A DNA stretch of 64,000 nucleotides. It comes from Berkiella sp964594635 (GTDB taxonomy: Bacteria; Pseudomonadota; Gammaproteobacteria; Berkiellales; Berkiellaceae). Made by a program: the position numbers and the translations under genes. The notes beneath the pieces were generated by a model that saw nothing but the letters and a program-made list of their open reading frames with translations, searched no databases and had not been told where the DNA came from. This document shows, one piece after another, positions 51,194-59,040 of the stretch; the stretch's first letter is position 1; each line of letters starts with the position of its first letter. Location: positions 124,001-188,000 of the forward strand of contig CAZQMV010000001.1 of the NCBI GenBank assembly GCA_964594635.1, written 5' to 3'.

Positions 51194-51209
51194 TGGCACC
51201 GTACTTGCA
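51194..51209 (+). promoter_or_regulatory. Sigma54 promoter of the flgB operon
   Basis: TGGCAC-CGTAC-TTGCA, a perfect -24/-12 element, 33 bp upstream of the flgB ATG. Confidence 0.85.
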
Positions 51210-51242
51210 ATAAACCTAAGTAGTTGAGGAATAGGTCACGTT

Positions 51243-51635
51243 ATGAATATAGAAAACATTTTTGGCGTCCATGAACAAGCTTTAAACCTGCGAATTAAAA
51301 GAGCAGAAGTGATTGCTAGCAATATCATTAATGCTGACACACCGGGTTACAAAGCAAAAGATATGGAATTTAATAGCGTATTAAAGGATATTGCGAACAA
51401 TCAAAAGGGTATGCTTGCGTCAACAAACAAAGGTCATTTATCAAGTGGTAGCCATGGACTTCCTGAGATTGAATTAACAGAACGTCAGCCACTACAAACT
51501 TCTCTGGATGGAAATACGGTTGATACGCAAATTGAAAGTGCAAAGTTAGCTGAAAATAATATGCGCTATTTAGCGAGTTTACGCATTATCGATATGAAAA
51601 TTAAATGTTTCACGACGGCATTAAGAGGCGAATAA
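51243..51635 (+). CDS. flgB: Flagellar basal-body rod protein FlgB
   Basis: 130 residues with the conserved ASNIINADTPGYKAKDM segment near the N-terminus and an axial C-terminal helix (AENNMRYLASLRIIDMKIK). Proximal rod subunit, exported by the flagellar type III apparatus. First gene of the flgBCDEFGHIJKL operon; 1 bp separates it from flgC. Confidence 0.92.
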   Translation: MNIENIFGVHEQALNLRIKRAEVIASNIINADTPGYKAKDMEFNSVLKDIANNQKGMLASTNKGHLSSGSHGLPEIELTERQPLQTSLDGNTVDTQIESAKLAENNMRYLASLRIIDMKIKCFTTALRGE

Positions 51636-51636
51636 G

Positions 51637-52062
51637 ATGTCAACTTTTAGTATATTTGATGTAGCAGGAATGGGGATGGGCGTGCAAAGCTTACGTTTGA
51701 ATACCATTGCCAGTAATTTAGCCAATGCGGAAAGTGTCGCTAGCTCACCGGCTGAAGCTTATCGTTCAAGACATCCCGTATTCAATACCGTACAAATGAA
51801 TGCCATGAATGATGCGATGGATGACGCAGCTTCTGTGGGTGTTGAAGTAACAGATATATTAGAAAGCGATACAGATGTGCAAGCAAAATATGACCCTAAT
51901 AATCCAAAAGCAGATGCTAATGGTTATGTGTACATGTCAAATGTGAATATTGCAGATCAAATGGCTGATATGATTTCAGCATCACGAAGCTATCAAACAA
52001 ATGCAGAAATGATGAGAGCGGCGAAAGAATTAATGCAACATACAATTAATCTTGGGAAATAA
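51637..52062 (+). CDS. flgC: Flagellar basal-body rod protein FlgC
   Basis: 141 residues. N-terminal LNTIASNLANAESVAS and C-terminal DMISASRSYQTNAEMMRAAK are the paired axial helices of rod proteins, with DPNNPKADANGYVYMSNVNI typical of FlgC. Full length for the family. Confidence 0.93.
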   Translation: MSTFSIFDVAGMGMGVQSLRLNTIASNLANAESVASSPAEAYRSRHPVFNTVQMNAMNDAMDDAASVGVEVTDILESDTDVQAKYDPNNPKADANGYVYMSNVNIADQMADMISASRSYQTNAEMMRAAKELMQHTINLGK

Positions 52063-52067
52063 TCTAG

Positions 52068-52751
52068 ATGAGTAATATTAGCGAAACAGGTGGCTTGCAA
52101 GGGATCAATCTTAGTGATATCGGTCTTAACACACCGCTTAAAGCAGAAAAAGATAAATCTGAAAAGAATGAATTTTTGCAACTGTTTGTAACACAGCTGC
52201 GAAATCAAAATCCGCTTGAACCCCGAGATGGTGCTGAATATTTAGGCCAATTGGCACAATTTAGTACATTGGAGGGGATCCGTAATATGGAAACCGCTTT
52301 CAATAAAATTGCAAATAGCTTGAACTCGAATCAAGCATTACAAGCTTCTTCTTTAGTTGGAAAGAATGTTGATGTAAAAACCGATAATGCACTTTATATG
52401 CAAGGTAACAATGTTAAAGGCAGTATCGATATTCCAGCTTATGCAACCAATGTGCAAATGGAAATTTATAACGAACAGGGTGAAGTGATCAAAACCGTGA
52501 AAATGGATGCGGTTGATAAAGGGGAAATGGCGTTTGTTTGGGATGGTTTAGATGGAAGCGGTAATGCACAGCCCTCAGGTGTCTACCGTTTTATTGCTAA
52601 AGCAAATGTTCATGGTCAAGAAACACCCATTGATACTTATTTATCGGCCAATGTTGATAGCGTGACCATTAATAAGAATGGTCAACCTGTCACTTTGAAT
52701 GTATCAGGTTATGGCAAAATATCGATGGACGATATTAAAACGATTAGTTAA
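52068..52751 (+). CDS. flgD: Flagellar hook capping protein FlgD
   Basis: 227 residues. The N-terminal EFLQLFVTQLRNQNPLEP motif and the FlgD beta-domain with FVWDGLDGSGNAQPSGVYRF identify it. It scaffolds hook subunit assembly and is discarded after hook completion. 5 bp after flgC. Confidence 0.93.
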   Translation: MSNISETGGLQGINLSDIGLNTPLKAEKDKSEKNEFLQLFVTQLRNQNPLEPRDGAEYLGQLAQFSTLEGIRNMETAFNKIANSLNSNQALQASSLVGKNVDVKTDNALYMQGNNVKGSIDIPAYATNVQMEIYNEQGEVIKTVKMDAVDKGEMAFVWDGLDGSGNAQPSGVYRFIAKANVHGQETPIDTYLSANVDSVTINKNGQPVTLNVSGYGKISMDDIKTIS

Positions 52752-52780
52752 TAAAATTCTATAGATGAAGGGATAGAGCA

Positions 52781-54736
52781 ATGGATTTTAACTCGGCACT
52801 TAGTGGATTAAAAGCAACATCGAGCGAACTCAGCGTCATCAGTAATAACATTGCCAACGTGAGTACCAATGGCTTCAAAGGCTCGCGCACGGAATTTGCT
52901 GATATTTATGCTAATTCCAGTTTAGGCGGTGGTAAAACCGCAATTGGTTCTGGTGTTGTGCTATCAGCCGTTACTCAACAATTTAGCCAAGGACAAATTG
53001 GTTTTACCGACAATAACCTTGACTTAGCGGTTTCTGGCAAAGGATTCTTTATTTTAAGTAATAATGGTAGCATTTCTTACTCGCGTGCTGGATCTTTTGG
53101 GGTGGATAAAAATGGGTTCATCGTTAATGATTCCGATCACCACTTGCGAGGGTTCTTAGCAGATAGCTCAGGTAGTATCACGGGTGCACAAACCGATTTA
53201 CAAATTAACAGTGCAACATTGGCTCCTAAACCAACCGGCACAGTCAGTGTAAACGTCAACTTAGATGCAACCGCAGAACCACCGACTGCGCCTTTTATAA
53301 CTGGTTTCACACCGACGCAACCGCCCGATCCAACAACGTATAATTCATCAACATCAACAACGGTGTATGATAGTTTGGGCAATTCACATATTATGACGAC
53401 GTATTTTGTAAAAGCCCACGCTGAAAACACCTGGCGTGCTTTTGTAGGGATCGATGGTTCAGATGTGACACCGATCCCTAATACTCCTCCCGTTGGTGTT
53501 CCGCCAGTACAATACCCTGCTGGCCAGATTGCTTCACCTTATACCTTAGTATTCAATCAATCGGGTAGTTATGTAACGAATAACCCAGCAACACCTGCGA
53601 CTTACTATGGTCCAGGTCCTGTCAACAGCACAACGTCGGGTTTACTAACCGCTGGGACGTTGCCTACGTTGAACTTAAATGATTTAACCATTAACAGCGT
53701 TGCTATCACAGCAAGCGGCAGTTCATCAGACGGTTCATCCACGACCGATAATTCGGCAAGCTCTATAGCGATTGCAGCAGCAATTAACCAAAGTACAGCA
53801 GCGCATGGGGTTACCGCTACCGTTAACCCAAATGTCGTTGATTTGGGGATCCCAACATTTGGTAACTTAGCAGCAGGCGATTTTAGCATCAATAATGTAC
53901 CCATCACCGGTGTGAATGCGGATGCGAGTGATTTGTTAGGTTTAATCAACGCGCAAACCGCCACAACCGGTGTAACGGGTACGCAGCCAGGTGGTGTAGG
54001 CACATCGATCATTTTAACGTCGACAGATTCAAGAAACATTCAGTTGACAACAGATGGTATTCAAGCGACGGGTGCTTCCTTTGCAAACTTTGACTTAAAT
54101 AGTGGCGTTGCCTTAAATCAAGCACAACGCGGTACCATCAGTTTATCGGCAACAAACAACCAAGGTATCATTATCGGGGGACCGAATCCTGGTCATGCCA
54201 GTTTAACCGCAGGTCCTCAAGCCGGTATTGTGCAATCAAGTTCTGATGTCATTGATATTGCAAATTGGACACCAACCGGTGGTGCCTTTGGTCCACAGCT
54301 GATGAGCATGAACTTTAATAATTCAACACAATATGGTGCGCCATTCTCAGTGTTGGCTCTAAGTCAAAATGGCTATTCAACAGGTCTGTTAGCGGGTGTG
54401 AACGTTGATTCCTCCGGTGTTATTTTCGCTAAATATAACAACGGTCAATCATTAGCACTGGGACAAGTTGCTTTAGCGAACTTTGGTAACATGCAAGGTT
54501 TAAACCCACAGGGTAACACAAGTTGGGTGGAAACGTTCTCGTCAGGCTCTGCGTTAATTGGTGCGCCAGGTACGGCTGAATTAGGTACGATTCAATCAGG
54601 TGCATTAGAGAACTCTAACGTGGAATTAACAGATGAATTGGTTGAATTAATTGTTGCGCAACGTAACTTTCAAGCGAATGCACAGTCGATTAAAACAGCC
54701 GATGCGGTAACACAAACAATTATTAACTTACGTTAA
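52781..54736 (+). CDS. flgE: Flagellar hook protein FlgE with inserted domain
   Basis: 651 residues against about 400-430 usual. N-terminal axial region (SNNIANVSTNGFKGSRTEF), D1/D2 parts (YSRAGSFGVDKNGFIVN; TTVYDSLGNSHIMTTYF) and C-terminal GALENSNVELTDELVELI are standard. An extra domain at about residues 285-476 (INSVAI, HGVTATV, RNIQLTTDG, FANFDL) is repeated in FlgK and FlgL. It would be exposed on the hook surface. Confidence 0.92.
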   Translation: MDFNSALSGLKATSSELSVISNNIANVSTNGFKGSRTEFADIYANSSLGGGKTAIGSGVVLSAVTQQFSQGQIGFTDNNLDLAVSGKGFFILSNNGSISYSRAGSFGVDKNGFIVNDSDHHLRGFLADSSGSITGAQTDLQINSATLAPKPTGTVSVNVNLDATAEPPTAPFITGFTPTQPPDPTTYNSSTSTTVYDSLGNSHIMTTYFVKAHAENTWRAFVGIDGSDVTPIPNTPPVGVPPVQYPAGQIASPYTLVFNQSGSYVTNNPATPATYYGPGPVNSTTSGLLTAGTLPTLNLNDLTINSVAITASGSSSDGSSTTDNSASSIAIAAAINQSTAAHGVTATVNPNVVDLGIPTFGNLAAGDFSINNVPITGVNADASDLLGLINAQTATTGVTGTQPGGVGTSIILTSTDSRNIQLTTDGIQATGASFANFDLNSGVALNQAQRGTISLSATNNQGIIIGGPNPGHASLTAGPQAGIVQSSSDVIDIANWTPTGGAFGPQLMSMNFNNSTQYGAPFSVLALSQNGYSTGLLAGVNVDSSGVIFAKYNNGQSLALGQVALANFGNMQGLNPQGNTSWVETFSSGSALIGAPGTAELGTIQSGALENSNVELTDELVELIVAQRNFQANAQSIKTADAVTQTIINLR

Positions 54737-54754
54737 TTAGGGAAGCGTTAAACC

Positions 54755-55498
54755 ATGGATGGAATGATTTATGTAGCAACATCGAGCGGCGCTAATATAC
54801 TACAAGCGCAAGCGATCAGTGCTAATAATCTTGCAAACGTCAGCACCCCAGGGTTTAAAGCCGATCATCCCATGTTTGCGAGTGTGATGAATGAAGTTGC
54901 TGATACATTACCTTCGCGTGTTTACTCATCCATTTCGGGAACAAGAACAGATTTTACCCCAGGTGGTCTTATGCCAACGGGTAACTATATGGATATCGCT
55001 GTGAACGGCGATGGCTGGTTTGCTGTCATGTCAAATAGCGGTGATGAGGCTTACGTTCGCACGAGCAGTATGGAAGTGACGCAAGAAGGCTTACTGGTTA
55101 CTGCTGGAAAATTACCGGTTCTTGGGACAAGTGGTCCAATTACGTTGCCTGCAGGACAAAAAATAGAAATTGGTTCAGATGGCACAGTGACAGCGACGAG
55201 TACAGATGGTATCAATCGCACGCCAACCGTAATCGATCGAATTAAACTCGTTAAACCTGATAATAACGATTTGATAAAAATGGCCGATGGTTTGGTTCGT
55301 ACAAAAACCGGCACCGCATTAGAGCCAGATGCTTCCGTTAAACTGACCACGGGTTATATAGAGTCCAGTAACGTGAATGTTGTTGATTCAATGATGACTA
55401 TGATAGCGCTATCAAGGCAATTTGAGATCCAATTGAAGTTATTAAACATTGCCAAAGAAAATTCACAATCGTCAGATAGAACGATAGCGTTAAGTTAA
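54755..55498 (+). CDS. flgF: Flagellar rod protein FlgF
   Basis: 247 residues. AQAISANNLANVSTPGFKAD at the N-terminus and GYIESSNVNVVDSMMTMIALSRQFE at the C-terminus are the rod/hook family helices; MDGMIYVATSSG is the FlgF opening. Distal/proximal rod junction subunit. Standard length. Confidence 0.92.
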   Translation: MDGMIYVATSSGANILQAQAISANNLANVSTPGFKADHPMFASVMNEVADTLPSRVYSSISGTRTDFTPGGLMPTGNYMDIAVNGDGWFAVMSNSGDEAYVRTSSMEVTQEGLLVTAGKLPVLGTSGPITLPAGQKIEIGSDGTVTATSTDGINRTPTVIDRIKLVKPDNNDLIKMADGLVRTKTGTALEPDASVKLTTGYIESSNVNVVDSMMTMIALSRQFEIQLKLLNIAKENSQSSDRTIALS

Positions 55499-55515
55499 CT
55501 TTTAGGAGAAAGACT

Positions 55516-56301
55516 ATGCATCCAGCATTATCGGTAAGCGTTACCGGCTTAGGCGCACAAGACACCAATGTGAGAGTGATCTCCAATAACTTGGCGAACG
55601 TGAGCACAACCGGCTATAAAAAATCGCGTGCTATTTTTGAAGATTTGTTTTATCAAAATGTTCGTCAACCTGGCGCACAATCATCTGAAAATACAGAGCT
55701 TCCTTCAGGCTTAATGCTGGGCGCAGGTGTCAGAACCGTTGCAACTCAAAAAATTCAAAATCAAGGTACTTTGATTACCACTGATAATCCGCTTGATTTA
55801 GCAATCAATGGTCAAGGGTATTTTCAGATTTTAAGACCCGATAATTCAACGTCATATACCCGTGATGGTTCATTTCAATTAAGTAGCACGGGTCAAATTG
55901 TGACCGCCAATGGCTATCCTTTACAGCCAGCAATAACAATACCAACCAATGCTTTGAGTATCACTGTTGGTAATGATGGTACGGTTTCAGTGTTAACCGA
56001 AGGCAACTCAACGCCTAGTCAGGTTGGTACTATTCAAATCGCCGACTTTATTAACCCTACCGGTTTGCAACCCATTGGTGAAAACCAATTTGTTGAAACT
56101 GCAGCCAGTGGCTCACCAACCACCGGAACACCTGGTCAAAATGATTTAGGTTTGCTCTATCAAGGTTCATTAGAAAGCTCTAACGTTAACGTTGTAGAAG
56201 AACTTGTACGCTTAATTGAAGTACAACGAGCTTACGAAATGAACGCTAAAGCGGTCGAAACCGTTGATGGCATGCTGCAGTACTTATCACAAACCCTATA
56301 A
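55516..56301 (+). CDS. flgG: Flagellar distal rod protein FlgG
   Basis: 261 residues. MHPALSVSVTGLGAQDTNV, ISNNLANVSTTGYKKSRAIF and the end SSNVNVVEELVRLIEVQRAYEMNAK match FlgG closely. AGGAG precedes the ATG. Standard length, no insertion. Confidence 0.95.
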   Translation: MHPALSVSVTGLGAQDTNVRVISNNLANVSTTGYKKSRAIFEDLFYQNVRQPGAQSSENTELPSGLMLGAGVRTVATQKIQNQGTLITTDNPLDLAINGQGYFQILRPDNSTSYTRDGSFQLSSTGQIVTANGYPLQPAITIPTNALSITVGNDGTVSVLTEGNSTPSQVGTIQIADFINPTGLQPIGENQFVETAASGSPTTGTPGQNDLGLLYQGSLESSNVNVVEELVRLIEVQRAYEMNAKAVETVDGMLQYLSQTL

Positions 56302-56315
56302 GTAGGAATTAGGCG

Positions 56316-57038
56316 ATGAAAAAGTATTATATAATAGCTGTAGCGTTAAGCACTGTATTTTTGGGGGCTTGCACTAATCTGGTGGAATTTCCAAATGATC
56401 CAAACTTTGCTCCTGTTATTCCAGAGCGTATGCCGATCCAAACCCCGGATATGGGCTCTATCTATTATTTACAACAAGGTACTTCATTATCTTTATATGA
56501 AGATATAAAAGCGCACCATGTGGGTGATTTAATTACGGTTTTCTTGACAGAAAAGACCGATGCGACCAAAAAAGCAGAAAACACCTATCAGAAAAATGAT
56601 TCTAACATAACGCCAGAACCTAACTTGTTTGGCACTCAAGCAGAATGGAAATTTCCAAAAGAACTGCCCATTCCCTTGCAAACCACAGCAAACCTTGGGC
56701 TTGCGACTAATATTAACTCGCAGCGTTCATTTACCGGGACTGCAGATGGTAAACAGAATAATAAATTAACAGGTACAATTTCCGTGGTTGTCACACAAAT
56801 CTATCCGAACGGTAATTTACAAGTACGCGGCGAAAAGTGGGTTAATATTAATGAAGGTAAAGAGTATATTCGCTTATCAGGCATTATCCGTCCTGAAGAT
56901 GTGACGCCAAATAATACGATTGACTCAAACCGTATAGCAGATGCCAGAATTTCATACAGTGGAACGGGTGCGTTTGCGAATCAAAACAAACAGGGTTGGC
57001 TAACACGTTTCTTAGCGAGTCCTTATTGGCCCATTTAA
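56316..57038 (+). CDS. flgH: Flagellar L-ring lipoprotein FlgH
   Basis: 240 residues. The lipobox is LGAC (Cys about residue 19). GSIYYLQQGTSLSLYEDIKAHHVGDLITV and GNLQVRGEKWVNINEGKEYIRLSG are typical of FlgH. Forms the outer-membrane bushing, so the cell has a Gram-negative envelope. Confidence 0.94.
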   Translation: MKKYYIIAVALSTVFLGACTNLVEFPNDPNFAPVIPERMPIQTPDMGSIYYLQQGTSLSLYEDIKAHHVGDLITVFLTEKTDATKKAENTYQKNDSNITPEPNLFGTQAEWKFPKELPIPLQTTANLGLATNINSQRSFTGTADGKQNNKLTGTISVVVTQIYPNGNLQVRGEKWVNINEGKEYIRLSGIIRPEDVTPNNTIDSNRIADARISYSGTGAFANQNKQGWLTRFLASPYWPI

Positions 57039-57048
57039 AGGGAATGAC

Positions 57049-58140
57049 ATGAAAATACAATGGATTGTCGGTTTAGGATTGCTTATGCTTGCCACTGTTG
57101 TGCAAGCTGAGCGTATTAAAGATCTCACTGTTATTCAGGGAGTTCGTAGTAACCAATTGGTTGGTTACGGCTTAGTGGTGGGTTTAAATGGTACAGGTGA
57201 TTCTGAAGCGTTTACCAAACAGTCATTTAAAAACATGTTAAACAAATTAGGCGTCACCATTCCTGATAATATCAACCCCACAATTAAAAACGTAGCTGCG
57301 GTTGCTTTACATGCGGATCTGCCAGCTTTTACTAAACCAGGACAACGTATCGACGTGACCGTTTCTTCATTAGGTAATGCAAAAAGCTTACGAGGGGGCA
57401 CGTTGCTCATGGCGCCCTTAAAAGGGGCTGATGGCAATGTTTATGCTGTTGCTCAAGGCAGTTTAGTCGTTGGCGGGTTATCGGCTGAGGGTGAAGATGG
57501 CTCCAAAATTACGGTGAATGTTCCTTCAATCGGTCGCATTCCAAATGGTGCGATTGTAGAGCGGGGAGTACCTAGTCCTTTTACTCAAAGCGATATGATT
57601 ATCTTTAATTTGCATTATGCAGATTTCACAACAGCCAAGAGACTCACTGATGTGATTAATGAGTATATTGGTCCAGGAACAGCAACACCTTTAGATGCCT
57701 CATCGATTAAAGTGCATGTGCCATGCGATATCACTGAAAAAGTGACATTTGTATCAGCTGTTGAAAATCTTGAACTGATACCGGGTGAAATGCGTGCCAG
57801 AGTGGTGGTTAACTCTCGATCGGGTACGATTGTGATAGGTAAACATGTCACGGTCGGACCGGCTGCTATTGCGCATGGTAATTTAATTGTGAGTGTGAGT
57901 GAAACGCAGCAAGTTTCTCAACCACAATCCTTATCACTTGGTTTAACAACCGAAACCGTTAAATCTGAAATTTCCGTCAGCCAACCCAATGCACGTGTGT
58001 TCTTGCTTGATAGAAAAGTGTCGCTTGAATCTATCGTTAATGGCGTCAATAAAGCAGGTGCGGCACCGGGTGACTTGGTTGTTATTCTTGAAGCGCTTAA
58101 GCAAGCGGGTGCTTTACAAGCTGATTTAGAAATCATATAG
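57049..58140 (+). CDS. flgI: Flagellar P-ring protein FlgI
   Basis: 363 residues with signal peptide (about 1-20). RIKDLTVIQGVRSNQLVGYG, GLNGTGDSE and the LKQAGALQADLEII end are family hallmarks. Periplasmic ring around the rod; needs FlgA (leftward operon). Confidence 0.95.
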   Translation: MKIQWIVGLGLLMLATVVQAERIKDLTVIQGVRSNQLVGYGLVVGLNGTGDSEAFTKQSFKNMLNKLGVTIPDNINPTIKNVAAVALHADLPAFTKPGQRIDVTVSSLGNAKSLRGGTLLMAPLKGADGNVYAVAQGSLVVGGLSAEGEDGSKITVNVPSIGRIPNGAIVERGVPSPFTQSDMIIFNLHYADFTTAKRLTDVINEYIGPGTATPLDASSIKVHVPCDITEKVTFVSAVENLELIPGEMRARVVVNSRSGTIVIGKHVTVGPAAIAHGNLIVSVSETQQVSQPQSLSLGLTTETVKSEISVSQPNARVFLLDRKVSLESIVNGVNKAGAAPGDLVVILEALKQAGALQADLEII

Positions 58141-58147
58141 AGGCAGC

Positions 58148-59038
58148 ATGGATACTAAATACGTTAACAGCTTTAATTATTACGACTTTGCTTCGCTCAA
58201 AGGGTTAAGGAGCGAGTCACAAGATAATAAAGATGAGCAATTGAAAGTCATTGCAAGTCAGTTAGAATCGGTATTTTTGCAACTGGTCATGAAAAATATG
58301 CAAGATGCGAACGATGCTTTTAAATCAGATATGTTCGCAAGTGATCAGCAAGATTTCTATAAAGACATGCTGAATCAACAAATGTCATTATCATTATCAA
58401 AAGCAGGTGGTATTGGTTTGGCTGAAATGATTGTAAAGCAATTGCAAGGTAATGCAAAATCCAATGGATTGCCTATAAACAAGACCGTCGAAGGTCCGCA
58501 AAGTGTCACAACTTCATCTACCGCTATGACTCAAGTGACGACACAAGAAACACAAGAAGTCCAAGAAGTAAAAGTGCCTCTTGCAAGTGCGGAAGTCGTT
58601 GATTTTGTGAAAACAGTTCTGCCATTCGCAAAACAAGTGGCCAAGATCATTGGTATTGATCCTAAATTATTAGTTGCTCAGTCAGCGCTAGAAACAGGAT
58701 GGGGTAAACATTTGATCCGGGATCAAAATCAAGTCAGTGCAAATAATCTATTTGGGATAAAAGCTCAGGGTAATCAGCCTAAAGTAGAAACACTGACGAC
58801 AGAATATGTTGATAATCAGCCAGTGCGCGAAGTGGCTGGATTCAAGTCTTATGCCTCGATGCTAGAGAGCTTTGTCGATTATGTGTCTTTATTGCAAACA
58901 AAACGATATGAAAAAGCATTGGCAAATGCTGAGGATCCAAAAGCATTTTTAACTGAGCTGCAAAAGGCAGGTTATGCTACCGATCCTGATTATGCCAATA
59001 AAGTATTGGCTATATATCAAAATCATCTGGAAGTGTAA
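58148..59038 (+). CDS. flgJ: FlgJ, rod cap and peptidoglycan hydrolase
   Basis: 296 residues. The N-terminal rod-cap domain (about 30-110: QLESVFLQLVMKNMQDAND) is joined to a C-terminal glucosaminidase domain (about 150-296) with LLVAQSALETGWGKH carrying the catalytic Glu, and NLFGIKAQG. The dual-domain form is typical of gammaproteobacteria. Confidence 0.92.
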   Translation: MDTKYVNSFNYYDFASLKGLRSESQDNKDEQLKVIASQLESVFLQLVMKNMQDANDAFKSDMFASDQQDFYKDMLNQQMSLSLSKAGGIGLAEMIVKQLQGNAKSNGLPINKTVEGPQSVTTSSTAMTQVTTQETQEVQEVKVPLASAEVVDFVKTVLPFAKQVAKIIGIDPKLLVAQSALETGWGKHLIRDQNQVSANNLFGIKAQGNQPKVETLTTEYVDNQPVREVAGFKSYASMLESFVDYVSLLQTKRYEKALANAEDPKAFLTELQKAGYATDPDYANKVLAIYQNHLEV

Positions 59039-59040
59039 AA

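Noticed and set aside
53605..54039. 144-residue open frame antisense to flgE
   Set aside because: Long antisense frames are expected opposite Thr/Ala/Gly-rich coding sequence; no start signal or family.
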